A stretch of DNA of 54,286 nucleotides from an uncultured Alphaproteobacteria bacterium (GTDB taxonomy: Bacteria; Pseudomonadota; Alphaproteobacteria; HIMB59). Location of the stretch: positions 1 to 54,286 of the forward strand of contig CACJLA010000006.1 in the NCBI GenBank assembly GCA_902594145.1, given 5' to 3'. A program made the translations under genes and the position numbers. The first letter of the stretch is position 1. Each line of letters begins with the position of its first letter. Positions 14,395-26,099 of the stretch are shown here, piece after piece. The notes under the pieces were generated by a model. That model was not told the origin of the DNA. It was given only the letters and a program-made list of their open reading frames with translations, and did not search any database.

Positions 14395-15732
14395 GTGAAT
14401 AATATCCCTGAGTACACTGTATCACAACTGAATAAGTCAGTAAAAGACCTATTAGAAGAAAACTATTCTTATTTAAAGTTAGTTGGTGAGTCAGGATCAG
14501 TAACCATAGCTAGTTCTGGTCATGTATATTTTTCAATTAAAGAAAATGACGAAGTCATATCATGCATATGTTGGAAAGGGAGTTATGAAAATTTACAAAT
14601 AAAAATAGAAGAAGGAACTGAATATAACTTTTACGGAAGGATAACCTCTTACTCTAAATTTGGGAGATCTGTATATCAACTCATTATTGACCACATAGAA
14701 TATAGTGGTACTGGCTCAATTTTAAAGCTGATCGAAGATAGAAAAAAAGAATTATCTTCGATGGGATTTTTTGATGATAATATAAAAAAAAAACTACCAA
14801 AGTATCCAAAATTAATTGGTGTATTGACTTCTGCGTCTGGTTCAGTAATTCATGATATAATTCATAGAATTTCTGAAAGATTTCCAATTACAAAAATACA
14901 GGTTTATCCTATTTCTGTTCAAGGTAAAAATTCTCATATTGAAATTATTGATTTTCTAGATTTGATTGAAAATCATGAGACAATAGATCTATTAAAGCCT
15001 GATTTAATTATATTCGCCAGAGGTGGAGGTTCTTTAGAGGAGTTAATGCCATTTAACGAGCCAGATTTAATAGAAAGAGTTTTCAATTTAAAAATTCCAA
15101 ATATCTCCGCTATTGGCCACGAGACTGATTATACGTTATTAGATTATGTTTCAGATTTACGTGCACCAACACCTACTGCAGCAGCTGAAATCGCTGTTCC
15201 TGATAAAAAACATCTATTTAATCACATACAAGATTTACAAGAAAAACTAAATTATTCTGTTGATCAAAGATATATACTCATTGAGCAACTATTATTAAAA
15301 TTTAAAAATTCAGTGAACTATTTTTCAAATAAAATTAAAGATGTTGAGAACAAATTAAGTAAAATAAATAATGAGAATTTAGAAACAATTAGCAATTCAT
15401 TTTATAATAAATCGATTTTATTTAATGATATTTTCATAAAACTACAAGAAAGTAATCCTAAACAAAAAATTTCAGAAATACAAAATAAAATTCAATATAT
15501 TAATAATAACAATAAAGCTTTTGTCTTAAATAAATTAAAAATTTTTACACAGAAATTATATTTACTTAATAAAATACTTAACACTTCTTCTTTAGAGAAG
15601 AATCTAAAAAAAGGATATGCAATATTGAGATCAGGAGACAAAATTATTAAAAGTGTTCAATCTCTTAAAAAATTAGATCATTTTGACGCTACTCTTAAGG
15701 ATGGAGTTATCAATATAAAAAAAAACTTATAA
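14395..15732 (+). CDS. xseA: Exodeoxyribonuclease VII large subunit
   Basis: The large subunit of a bidirectional single-strand-DNA exonuclease, 445 residues. An N-terminal OB-fold covers about residues 1-100 (YTVSQLNKSVKDLLEE, GHVYFSIKE). It is followed by the catalytic domain with PKLIGVLTSASGSVIHDI, DLIIFARGGGSLEELMPFNE, SAIGHETDYTLLDYVSD and RAPTPTAAAEIAVP, all standard XseA blocks. A coiled-coil-like segment leads to KGYAILRSGDKII at the C-terminus. GTG 14395 is preferred because the longer frame from 14326 would run through the purD start. The small subunit gene xseB is not in the window. The stop overlaps the convergent acyltransferase by six bases. Confidence 0.95.
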   Translation: MNNIPEYTVSQLNKSVKDLLEENYSYLKLVGESGSVTIASSGHVYFSIKENDEVISCICWKGSYENLQIKIEEGTEYNFYGRITSYSKFGRSVYQLIIDHIEYSGTGSILKLIEDRKKELSSMGFFDDNIKKKLPKYPKLIGVLTSASGSVIHDIIHRISERFPITKIQVYPISVQGKNSHIEIIDFLDLIENHETIDLLKPDLIIFARGGGSLEELMPFNEPDLIERVFNLKIPNISAIGHETDYTLLDYVSDLRAPTPTAAAEIAVPDKKHLFNHIQDLQEKLNYSVDQRYILIEQLLLKFKNSVNYFSNKIKDVENKLSKINNENLETISNSFYNKSILFNDIFIKLQESNPKQKISEIQNKIQYINNNNKAFVLNKLKIFTQKLYLLNKILNTSSLEKNLKKGYAILRSGDKIIKSVQSLKKLDHFDATLKDGVINIKKNL

Positions 15733-16602
15733 TTTCCATCTTTGATGTACCCATAACCATTGCGATGGAGACCGGACAATCCATTTCTCAAAATATTTTT
15801 TATGGACTATCTCAACTAACTCTTTGGTATTATAATTTTTATATTGATCATAGTGCATAGGTTCTTCGATAATTATTTTAAATGTACCGTTTTTGTTTCT
15901 TATTGAGTATACAGGGCATATCATTGTTTTGTACTTGATTGCTAAATTAGCAAAACCATCCGTTGCTAAAGCCTTCTTTCCAAAAAAATTAATTTCTAAA
16001 CCACTGCTATCTCTTTGATCAATTAAAAGTGCTAAATCCTCTTTTTTTTTTAGAGCTTTAATCATAGATTTAGCACTTTCAGAGCCTTTTTTGTAAAAAA
16101 AAGCATTATCATTCCTCCTATATTTTTGGATATAATTATCAATTTTTTCGTTATTAGCATGTCTATAAACTGAGTGAAGTGTAAAACCGTTTCGCAATAT
16201 AAAATTTCTTGTTAATTCCCAATTTCCAATATGTGCAGATATAAAAATTTTTGGACTTTTGTGAGCTTTGATTTCATCTAGTACATACATGTTATCAATA
16301 CTAATATTTTCCCAATCAAACTTATTTATATTAAAAAATTCAAAAAAAACTTTTCCAGTCTCTTTTAGGTTATTTTTTACTAAATTTGAACCAGCCTTAT
16401 TACTTAAATTTAATACTTTTATATTATGTTTTATGATTTGCTTGTATTTTGTATATCTTCCAAAAAAACCAACTATTGCTCCTCCAAAATTTGAGGCAAA
16501 ATTAAAACTAAATAATCCCATGATATTTTTAAGTATTAAAAAAGTTATAAACTCAAGGTGATTTCTAAAAATTTTAAATATATTTTTCAATTTCAGTAGC
16601 AA
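15727..16602 (-). CDS. Lipid A biosynthesis late acyltransferase, LpxL/HtrB-like
   Basis: A 291-residue inner-membrane-associated acyltransferase expected to add a secondary acyl chain to lipid A. A hydrophobic N-terminus precedes FISAHIGNWELTRNFI with the catalytic H-x(4)-E motif (about residues 122-127). Then come YKKGSESAKSMIKALKK, ALLIDQRD and the C-terminal PSQWLWVHQRWK, the standard P-x-Q-W-x-W-x-H-x-R-W block. The start is TTG at 16602 (an alternative TTG lies at 16590); no ATG occurs before residue 28. The TTG choice overlaps lpxK by 29 bases. It is the last gene of the LPS operon running from ubiA/msbA. Confidence 0.88.
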   Translation of the reverse strand: MLLKLKNIFKIFRNHLEFITFLILKNIMGLFSFNFASNFGGAIVGFFGRYTKYKQIIKHNIKVLNLSNKAGSNLVKNNLKETGKVFFEFFNINKFDWENISIDNMYVLDEIKAHKSPKIFISAHIGNWELTRNFILRNGFTLHSVYRHANNEKIDNYIQKYRRNDNAFFYKKGSESAKSMIKALKKKEDLALLIDQRDSSGLEINFFGKKALATDGFANLAIKYKTMICPVYSIRNKNGTFKIIIEEPMHYDQYKNYNTKELVEIVHKKYFEKWIVRSPSQWLWVHQRWKL

Positions 16603-17539
16603 ATTCTATATTATTATCAGACACCATCTCTCCATATATAATTCCTATAGAACTTTTAAACTCATCAGGTATCCTTACATGGTCTTTCTCACTAGTTACT
16701 AAAAAAGCATCATTTTTATTAGCTTGATCTAATAATAAAAAAATTTCATCAATAGTATATTGATGATGATCTGGAAAATCTTTTGTTAATACTAAATCTA
16801 AATTTTCAGATTTTAATTGATCAAAAAATTTTTTATTAAAACCTAGCCCTGCGAAAGCGATTAATTTTTTTTCTTTTAATTCTGGACTTATTTCAATCTT
16901 AAATTTCAAAATATGTTTAAAGTGACTCTCATTCAAATCATTACATTCTTCAGTATTTATTAAAAAAAATATTTGAGATTTTTTTATTGCATTTTTTACA
17001 GACTCTCTCAAAGGCCCTGAAGGGACTAAGAGTCTATTTCCAAATGATTGAATAGAGTCATACACATAAATAGATAAGTTTTTATATACATTATAAGATT
17101 GAAGTGCATCGTCCAAAACAAGTATATTTGCGCCTTCTTTTTTAGCTGATAGCATTGCACGAAATTTGTTTTTACTTACCCAAGTTGTAAAATAATTTGA
17201 CATCATTAAGGCTTCATCTCCCACAAAATTAAAGTCCATATGAGGTTTTACCTTAATAACTTCATCTAAAGTTGTGGAACCCCCATAGCCTCGAGAAATA
17301 ATATGAGGGATATAACCCATTTTTTTTAATTCTTTGCAGATGTACAAAACTGATGGTGTTTTGCCAGAACCTCCAATGATGGCACTTCCAACAGCTATCA
17401 CAGGTAAATTAATTTTCTGAACTCTTGAAAATTTTCTTTTAATTAAATTTCCTACCAACCACAAAATTGACAATGGTGATAGAAGCAGTGCATTTAAAGA
17501 AGCTGTTTTTTGATACCAGAATTTTGGTGCTTTTAACAT
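16574..17539 (-). CDS. lpxK: Tetraacyldisaccharide 4'-kinase
   Basis: An inner-membrane kinase that phosphorylates the lipid A precursor at the 4' position. The 321-residue protein begins APKFWYQKTASLNALLLSPLS, as usual for LpxK. It has the P-loop variant VGSAIIGGSGKTPSVLYI (about 51-68) and PHIISRGYGG. It also has a V-G-D-E-A motif (FVGDEALMMS), VLDDALQS (family D-D-G-x-Q; here the Gly is Ala) and VPSGPLRES. It overlaps waaA by seven bases on one side and the acyltransferase on the other, so translation in this operon is tightly coupled. Confidence 0.92.
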   Translation of the reverse strand: MLKAPKFWYQKTASLNALLLSPLSILWLVGNLIKRKFSRVQKINLPVIAVGSAIIGGSGKTPSVLYICKELKKMGYIPHIISRGYGGSTTLDEVIKVKPHMDFNFVGDEALMMSNYFTTWVSKNKFRAMLSAKKEGANILVLDDALQSYNVYKNLSIYVYDSIQSFGNRLLVPSGPLRESVKNAIKKSQIFFLINTEECNDLNESHFKHILKFKIEISPELKEKKLIAFAGLGFNKKFFDQLKSENLDLVLTKDFPDHHQYTIDEIFLLLDQANKNDAFLVTSEKDHVRIPDEFKSSIGIIYGEMVSDNNIEFATEIEKYI

Positions 17540-18693
17540 TTCTCAATCATTTCAGTAATATTTATTAAACTATTTTTGTTACTATTAATAAATATTTCAA
17601 TTTCCTTTGTATTATGAATGTCAGCTTTTACTAAATTATTAATTTCTTTACTTATTGTTTTTAAGTTATCACTATTCATTGTTTTACAAAGGCTAAGTTT
17701 CTCAAGATCAAGATATATTTCCTCAAAATTTTTATTAAAACTTCCTGAGAGCACGAAACATCCATGCGAAAGAGGTTCTAAGGGATTCTGCCCGCCATGT
17801 TTTATTAAAGAACCACCCATAAAGACAATCTTAGAACGCTCAAAAATTGACATACTATCTCCATATTTATTATGGATTGTTATTTTTTTTAAATTCTCAG
17901 AATTAACTTTTTCTTTTATAATTTCAAAATATTGAATATGGCGAGGTATAATCACAACTTCATATATCTCATTAAAATTTAATCCTTTAATAATATTAAA
18001 TACTTTCTCATATTCACTTAGGTGAATACTTGCAAAACATACAATCCTTCTTTTGGTTTGAGGTATATTTATATCAATATTAAATTTTAAGTTCCCATAA
18101 AAATAAACTATCCTCCCGAATATATTATTAATCTTCTGTTGATCTTTTTTACTTTGAGCAAAAATTAATTTGTACTGTTCTCCAATTATTTTGCTTAATC
18201 TTGGAAATTTGGACCATTTAGCATAGCTGCTATCTGAAATTCTGGCATTTATTAAAATATTTTTTATTTTTTTCTGATTTGAAATTAATAACCAATTAGG
18301 CCAAATTTCTGAGTCTATCCATAAAATTTTTTTAAAATTTGTTTTTGATAAAAATATATTTACATTCCAAAAAAAATCTAAAGGAAGAAATATACATGAT
18401 AAATTAGGGTATTTTTTCTTTGATATCTCAAAAGATGATAGTGTAGAACATGATAAAACAATTTTATTACTACTTAAACTATCTACTAAAAATTTAATTG
18501 AATTTAATTCACCTATACTTGCAAAATGAATTAAGTAATCACTTTTAGTAATTTCTTTGTAATTTTGATTTGAAAAAACTTTTTGTTTAAAAGATGAGTA
18601 ATTTTCTTTTTTTTTATAAATTCTTATGAGACCAATTAATAAAATTATTGGAAAGAATATAACTTGAAATAATCTATAGCTAAAAATAAACAT
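17533..18693 (-). CDS. waaA: 3-deoxy-D-manno-octulosonic acid (Kdo) transferase
   Basis: A GT30 glycosyltransferase that attaches Kdo to lipid A; 386 residues. The N-terminus is a membrane anchor (about residues 1-23). The segment YLIHFASIGELNSIKFLVDSL carries the family G-E motif, with the probable catalytic Glu. Further blocks are WIDSEIWPNWL, LINARISDSSYAKW, KFNIDI, CFASIHLSEYEK (family A-S-T-H-x-x-E-E) and KIVFMGGSLIKHGGQNPLEPLSHG. ATG 18693 is chosen over the TTG one codon upstream. It overlaps the DUF374 acyltransferase gene by 14 bases. Confidence 0.93.
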   Translation of the reverse strand: MFIFSYRLFQVIFFPIILLIGLIRIYKKKENYSSFKQKVFSNQNYKEITKSDYLIHFASIGELNSIKFLVDSLSSNKIVLSCSTLSSFEISKKKYPNLSCIFLPLDFFWNVNIFLSKTNFKKILWIDSEIWPNWLLISNQKKIKNILINARISDSSYAKWSKFPRLSKIIGEQYKLIFAQSKKDQQKINNIFGRIVYFYGNLKFNIDINIPQTKRRIVCFASIHLSEYEKVFNIIKGLNFNEIYEVVIIPRHIQYFEIIKEKVNSENLKKITIHNKYGDSMSIFERSKIVFMGGSLIKHGGQNPLEPLSHGCFVLSGSFNKNFEEIYLDLEKLSLCKTMNSDNLKTISKEINNLVKADIHNTKEIEIFINSNKNSLINITEMIEKC

Positions 18694-19330
18694 CAATTAT
18701 TTTTAAATTTTTGTTCAAATTTTCTATTACGAATTTATTAAATGTATTTTCATCAAAATGACTAGGATTTATTATTTCTTTTCCCCAAAAATAAATACCT
18801 TTGCTGAATGGTAATGGTATTTTTAATTTATCCCAATTGTTTAAACGAAAAAAACGATTTGTCTTAAATGTTAATAGAGCAATTTTTAAATCAAATTTTT
18901 TAGCCAATTTATATATATTTGTATTAATTTCATAAGGTGGCCCATGAGGAGCGTCAGGTGTTATGTAAATACATTCACCATTTTTAACTGCAAATGATAT
19001 ATCTTTTATAAGAGCAATTGGTTTGTCTTTTTCACGTAAAAGAGGGTTCAGACCGAATTTTCTTTGAACTAAAGTGCTTATTTGACCATCTCTATGAGAG
19101 GTCGAAACAGGCCTTAATTTTGGTTTGAATTTCCAGCTAAACGTTGAGCCCATAAGTTGATTGTGCCATATAAGAACAATAATTGACTTATTATTTTGTA
19201 ATTGTTTCTCTATGATTTCTTCATTTACCCCTGACCAATCACTTGTTTTTCTGATTATTGACAAAGATAAATAAATTAAATTTACAAAAATAATTTTGAA
19301 AAATTTATTCTTTGATAATTTTTTAAGCAT
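18680..19330 (-). CDS. DUF374 lysophospholipid-acyltransferase-like protein
   Basis: A 216-residue protein of the DUF374 branch of the lysophospholipid acyltransferase superfamily. It has IIVLIWHNQLM (H-x(4)-D-type region replaced by the family's W-H-x-Q/R), RPVSTSHRDGQISTLVQRKFG, and ITPDAPHGPPYEINTNIYKLA, where the family has T-P-D-G-P-R-G-P. The exact reaction is not established in most species. Its place between msbA and waaA supports a role in lipid A or LPS assembly at the inner membrane. ATG 19330 overlaps the msbA stop by eight bases. Confidence 0.82.
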   Translation of the reverse strand: MLKKLSKNKFFKIIFVNLIYLSLSIIRKTSDWSGVNEEIIEKQLQNNKSIIVLIWHNQLMGSTFSWKFKPKLRPVSTSHRDGQISTLVQRKFGLNPLLREKDKPIALIKDISFAVKNGECIYITPDAPHGPPYEINTNIYKLAKKFDLKIALLTFKTNRFFRLNNWDKLKIPLPFSKGIYFWGKEIINPSHFDENTFNKFVIENLNKNLKIIDVYF

Positions 19331-21050
19331 TTTTTTTAATCTGTCTTTTATAAAGATTATAGTAATGTTTTTTTCTTGCCATTAGAGTTTTATGACTGCC
19401 TTTTTCAACAATTTTTCCATTGTCTAAATAATAAATTTCATCAAAATTTTTAATCGTGCTTAATCTATGAGCTACTACTACCATAGTAATTTTTGGCACA
19501 TGATACAGATTATTAAAAAGTTTAGACTCTGTTTTAAGATCTAGATTTGAACTAGGCTCATCGAGAAGCAAAACTGAACTTTTTTGAGCAAGAGCTCTTG
19601 CAATTGAAATTCTTTGTCTTTGTCCACCAGATAACTTAACTCCATTTTCTCCAATTTTTGTATTCAATTTATTAGGAAGTTTATTTGCAAAATCGTTTAC
19701 ACATGCAATATTAGCAAAATGATTTAAATCATTTAGTTTAAGACTGGAGTTATATTTAATATTTTCCAAGATAGTTCCATCAAATAGAACTGTATCTTGG
19801 CTGACAAGGCTAAATATATTTCTAAGATTATTTAATTTTAATTTTTTTATATTAATTTCATTTATTTTAATTTCACCCTTAGAAATATCAAATAATCTCA
19901 AACACAGTGCAGTGAGTGTTGATTTACCTCCACCAGAGGGTCCTACAAATGCAATTTTTCTTCCTGCATTAATTCCAAGATTAACTCCATCAATTATATT
20001 TTTATTTGTATTTTCGTATTTGAAAAAAACATTTTTTAAACTTAATTTTTTAAAATTTTTAATTGCTTTGGATCCACCAATTGTTTCATTCTTATAATCT
20101 ATATACTCAAAGATTCTAGATGCAGCGCCAAGACCACTTTGAAGCAAAACATTAACATTTATAAGGTTTTTCAGTGGAGCGTAGGCTAACATCAAACTAA
20201 CCAAAAAACTCATTAATTCCCCTGCAGACATATTCTCATTAATTACAAAAACACCCCCACCAAATATTGCTAAACCTGCTGCCATCGAACCCAGAGTTTC
20301 TGTAAAAGGTCTTGATCGGGCAGTAATTTTTTCCTGTTTAAAATTTAATTCCCTTGCATATTCAATTTCTTTATTGACTCTTTTAATTTCAAAATTTTCT
20401 GCATTAAAAGACTTGACATTTTTAATACCTTTAAAAACTTCCTCTAAATTAGAGGCTAATGTTCCAACTTGTTCTTGTAAGTTTTTTGTAACTCTTCTAA
20501 TTTTTTTTCCTAATACTCTCACAGGAACAATTGCTAATGGAAAAATAATTATTGAAATACAAGCTAATTTCCAATTTTGATAGAACATGTTTCCTACCAA
20601 GACAGTTAAAGTTAAAGAATCTTTGATTAATGCAGTATAGGTATTTGCCATCGCTCCACTTAGATAATATGTATCTGTTGTAATCCTAGTTATTAAAGAT
20701 CCTATTTTATTTTTTATGAAAAACCCATAATGAACGTTTATTATATTTTTAAAAACGTCACGTCTAAGTTTCTCAATTATCCTGTGACTCATGAATTGAA
20801 GAGAAGTAATTTGGATATAAGTAACTAATCCTTTAATTATTCCTGTAATCAAAATAGCTATAGGAATAAAATATAAATAGAATTTGTCTGCATTAATTAA
20901 AACATTGTCTAAAGCTGGTTTAACCAACCAGGCATGAAAACCTGTGCACAAAGCTGCAATAATCATACATAAAATAGCAATGAGCATTTTAAATTTAAAA
21001 TTAAGAAATAATTTAGAAATTCTTATAAAATGTTTTTTAGACTCAGACAT
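19323..21050 (-). CDS. msbA: Lipid A-core flippase-type ABC exporter (MsbA-like)
   Basis: A half-transporter of 575 residues with a fused membrane and ATPase domain. Six hydrophobic helices occupy about 20-310. The nucleotide-binding domain has Walker A VGPSGGGKSTL (about 370-380), a Q-loop in SLVSQDTVLF, signature KLSGGQRQRISIARALAQ, Walker B VLLLDEPSSNLD and the switch His in VVAHRLST. Position inside a lipid A operon (waaA, lpxK, lpxL-like) argues for LPS flipping rather than drug export, but the substrate is inferred. It overlaps ubiA by eight bases. Confidence 0.86.
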   Translation of the reverse strand: MSESKKHFIRISKLFLNFKFKMLIAILCMIIAALCTGFHAWLVKPALDNVLINADKFYLYFIPIAILITGIIKGLVTYIQITSLQFMSHRIIEKLRRDVFKNIINVHYGFFIKNKIGSLITRITTDTYYLSGAMANTYTALIKDSLTLTVLVGNMFYQNWKLACISIIIFPLAIVPVRVLGKKIRRVTKNLQEQVGTLASNLEEVFKGIKNVKSFNAENFEIKRVNKEIEYARELNFKQEKITARSRPFTETLGSMAAGLAIFGGGVFVINENMSAGELMSFLVSLMLAYAPLKNLINVNVLLQSGLGAASRIFEYIDYKNETIGGSKAIKNFKKLSLKNVFFKYENTNKNIIDGVNLGINAGRKIAFVGPSGGGKSTLTALCLRLFDISKGEIKINEINIKKLKLNNLRNIFSLVSQDTVLFDGTILENIKYNSSLKLNDLNHFANIACVNDFANKLPNKLNTKIGENGVKLSGGQRQRISIARALAQKSSVLLLDEPSSNLDLKTESKLFNNLYHVPKITMVVVAHRLSTIKNFDEIYYLDNGKIVEKGSHKTLMARKKHYYNLYKRQIKKNA

Positions 21051-21951
21051 TAAAGTGACTACCTATTATTATACTAAAAAGTAGGCTGATACCGTAATAG
21101 TTATTGCGTGAGAAGTATGAACTAGATTTTTCAGGCTTATTTTCCCATATAAAATTAATATCTATTAAATTTATTAGAAAAATTGTAATAACTAAAATAT
21201 TAAAAATAAACCTAAAATCTAAACTAGCCCCATAAAATATTATTAAAAAATATTTAACGAAAATCATAATATTTAAAATAATCACTTTTTTCGAACCAAA
21301 TAACAAAGTGCTAGAATATAGATTTAAATCTTTATCATCATTTTCATCCTGCGTTGCATAAATAGTATCGTAAGTTAATGTCCAAAAAATTAATGATATA
21401 TATAAAATACAAATAGATGAAAAAGGAATGTTTGAGCCTAGTGATGCCCAACCTATAAAACATCCCCAATTATAAGTTAAAGCCAAAATAAATTGAGGTA
21501 AAATAAAAAATCTTTTTGCCAGAGGGTATAAGGTTATTAGAGGTGTGATAACTATACCTAAAATAATTGCCTCATAATTTAATTGTAGAAGAATAAAAAA
21601 ACCTAATACTAGAAGAGTAAGCAAAAGAATTAAAGCATTTTTGATACTAATTTTTGATGATGCCAGAGCTCTACTTTTCGTTCTGATTACTTTTTTATCA
21701 ATATCTGTGTCAATTAAATCATTAACTATACACCCTGCAGATCTCATAATTATTGAACCAAGAAAAAACATAAAGAATAAAACTAAAACTTTATTAGACG
21801 CAATATTCCCTGAGGATGCTAAAACGAAGCCAATTGGATAAAATAGAAGAAGAAAACCTATTGGTTTATCTAATCTAATTAAAGAAAGATAAGGGTGTGA
21901 GAATGATGGTAATAATTTAAAAATTAAATTATCTTTATAATCTTTATTCAT
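21043..21951 (-). CDS. ubiA: 4-hydroxybenzoate polyprenyltransferase
   Basis: An integral membrane prenyltransferase for ubiquinone synthesis, 302 residues with about eight hydrophobic helices. The first Asp-rich motif is NDLIDTDIDKKVIRTKSRALAS (about 77-98), the UbiA N-D-x-x-D-x-x-x-D plus R-x-K-x-R-x-L. The second is YDTIYATQDENDD (about 195-207). The N-terminal LIRLDKPIGFLLLFYP is the family opening. Ubiquinone is the substrate of the bc1 complex encoded later in the window. The ATG (21949-21951) shares two bases with the ATG of the divergent rsmE gene. Confidence 0.94.
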   Translation of the reverse strand: MNKDYKDNLIFKLLPSFSHPYLSLIRLDKPIGFLLLFYPIGFVLASSGNIASNKVLVLFFMFFLGSIIMRSAGCIVNDLIDTDIDKKVIRTKSRALASSKISIKNALILLLTLLVLGFFILLQLNYEAIILGIVITPLITLYPLAKRFFILPQFILALTYNWGCFIGWASLGSNIPFSSICILYISLIFWTLTYDTIYATQDENDDKDLNLYSSTLLFGSKKVIILNIMIFVKYFLIIFYGASLDFRFIFNILVITIFLINLIDINFIWENKPEKSSSYFSRNNYYGISLLFSIIIGSHFNV

Positions 21952-22657
21952 GAAAAGAGTTTATTGTACTTCAATTTTGAAACAGGGTAGCACTTATGAG
22001 CTAGAAAAAAAGTATTATATCCATCTTATAAAAGTAATGAGGTTAAGAGTTGGTGATCAAGTGTCTTTATTTAATAATACTTCTGGTGAGTGGAAATCTG
22101 AAATAGTAGATATCAAAAATAATTTATTAATTGCAAAAACAATTTGTTTAATTTCACCTCCTAAAGCAGAAACATCAATTGACTTAATGTTTTCTCCAAT
22201 TAAATATCAAAATAGTGAGTCAGTTATTAGACAATCAACTGAGATGGGTATTAGATCTATATTTCCAACGATTTTTAAAAGAACTATAAATACAAAAATT
22301 AATCTTAATAAGTTTAATACTTATGCAATAGGTGCCGCACAACAAAGTGAAAGATTATCAATCCCAAACATCTATGATTTGACTAATTTAAAAAATCAAT
22401 TAGAAATCATATCCTCTAAAACGATTTTAATGTTCGACGAAAACCTTAAAGGAGTTCATTTATCTCAAGCTAAAATTAAATCAAATAGTGAAATTTTAGT
22501 AATAATCGGGCCTGAGGGAGGATTTGAGGAGGAAGAGAGGGTATTTATTTCTAAATTATCCAAAAATTTCTTGAATGTGAGCTTAGGTTCGAACATTCTT
22601 AAAGCTGATACTGCAGTTATTGCCGCACTTAGTCTAACATTTCATTATTTTTCTTAA
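21950..22657 (+). CDS. rsmE: 16S rRNA (uracil(1498)-N3)-methyltransferase
   Basis: A SPOUT-family methyltransferase for U1498, 235 residues. An N-terminal PUA-like domain has HLIKVMRLRVGDQVSLFN. The knotted SAM site is formed by LVIIGPEGGFEEEE (about 183-196) and SLGSNILKADTAVIAAL near the C-terminus. The middle region with STEMGIRSIFPTIFKRT and AAQQSERLSIP is also typical. The start codon overlaps the divergent ubiA start codon (shared CATG), so its promoter must lie in the ubiA coding sequence. Confidence 0.94.
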   Translation: MKRVYCTSILKQGSTYELEKKYYIHLIKVMRLRVGDQVSLFNNTSGEWKSEIVDIKNNLLIAKTICLISPPKAETSIDLMFSPIKYQNSESVIRQSTEMGIRSIFPTIFKRTINTKINLNKFNTYAIGAAQQSERLSIPNIYDLTNLKNQLEIISSKTILMFDENLKGVHLSQAKIKSNSEILVIIGPEGGFEEEERVFISKLSKNFLNVSLGSNILKADTAVIAALSLTFHYFS

Positions 22658-22722
22658 TTATAGCGGGTTTAAGCGACATACTGTCAATATACTGTATCAA
22701 AAAGATTACTAATATGTCTTAA

Positions 22723-25169
<2,447 letters not shown>

Positions 25170-25172
25170 TTA

Positions 25173-26099
25173 GTGTTAGAAAAAAAATATCAACAAACTT
25201 ACGAACAAACAGAACAAAACGTTCTTTTTGCTCAAGTCGTAAATTTTTTAAAACAACTTTATATTTTAATTAAACCTGGTGTAATCTCTCTTGTTATATT
25301 TACTGCTTTATGTGCCATGTTACTTGCTCCCTCAGACAAAAGCCTATTTGTTAAAGGAATGGCCCTTGTACTCATTGCTGTTGGAGCATCTGGTTCTGCT
25401 ATTTTAAACATGTGGTTTGATAGAATTGTAGACTCAAAAATGGATCGAACCAAATTCAGACCTATTCCTTCAGGAAATATATCAGCAAATACTGCTCTTG
25501 GAATTGGGCTTGTTTTCTCTTTTTTTTCTGTTGTTGCTTTATTTTTCTTCACAAATATCATTGCATCTATACTTTTAGCTTTCACAATTCTTTATTACTC
25601 TGTCTTCTATACAATGTATCTAAAGTACCGTACTGCACAAAATATAGTCGTTGGTGGTTTGGCAGGTGCTCTTCCTCCAGTCATTGCATGGATAAGCATA
25701 TCTAGTGATCAGATTTATTGCCCCTTAATACTTTGTATAATTATATTTCTCTGGACACCCCCTCACTCTTGGGCACTAGCTATATTTAGAAACCAAGACT
25801 ACTCTGATGCAGACATTCCCATGTACCCAGTCAAACATGGTGTTAAGAAAACACTTTTGATGATGAACATTTATACATTTTTTATGGTTGTTTCAGTTAA
25901 TTTTCTTTATTTTTTTAAATTTGCAGGCATGAGCTTTTTTTTGGGCTCTAACGTTCTCAATGCATATTTTATTTACAAGCTTTTTAAATTAAATACATCA
26001 AAAAATTTAAAGAAAGACTCTATTAAACTTTTTGGATATTCAATTGTATATTTGTTTCTTATTTTTTCATTAACAGTAATTGATAAATATTTATTTTAA
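25173..26099 (+). CDS. ctaB: Protoheme IX farnesyltransferase (heme O synthase)
   Basis: A UbiA-fold membrane enzyme that farnesylates heme B on the way to heme A; 308 residues with about nine hydrophobic helices. The Asp-rich motif NMWFDRIVDSKMDRTKFRPIPSG (about 80-102) is the CtaB/CyoE signature. Other blocks are YTMYLKYRTAQNIVVGGLAGALPPVIAW and LWTPPHSWALAIFRNQDYSDADIPMYPV. The start is GTG at 25173, three bases after ctaD. Its TAA overlaps the next small gene by one base (TAATG). The next step, heme A synthase (CtaA), is not in the window. Confidence 0.96.
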   Translation: MLEKKYQQTYEQTEQNVLFAQVVNFLKQLYILIKPGVISLVIFTALCAMLLAPSDKSLFVKGMALVLIAVGASGSAILNMWFDRIVDSKMDRTKFRPIPSGNISANTALGIGLVFSFFSVVALFFFTNIIASILLAFTILYYSVFYTMYLKYRTAQNIVVGGLAGALPPVIAWISISSDQIYCPLILCIIIFLWTPPHSWALAIFRNQDYSDADIPMYPVKHGVKKTLLMMNIYTFFMVVSVNFLYFFKFAGMSFFLGSNVLNAYFIYKLFKLNTSKNLKKDSIKLFGYSIVYLFLIFSLTVIDKYLF

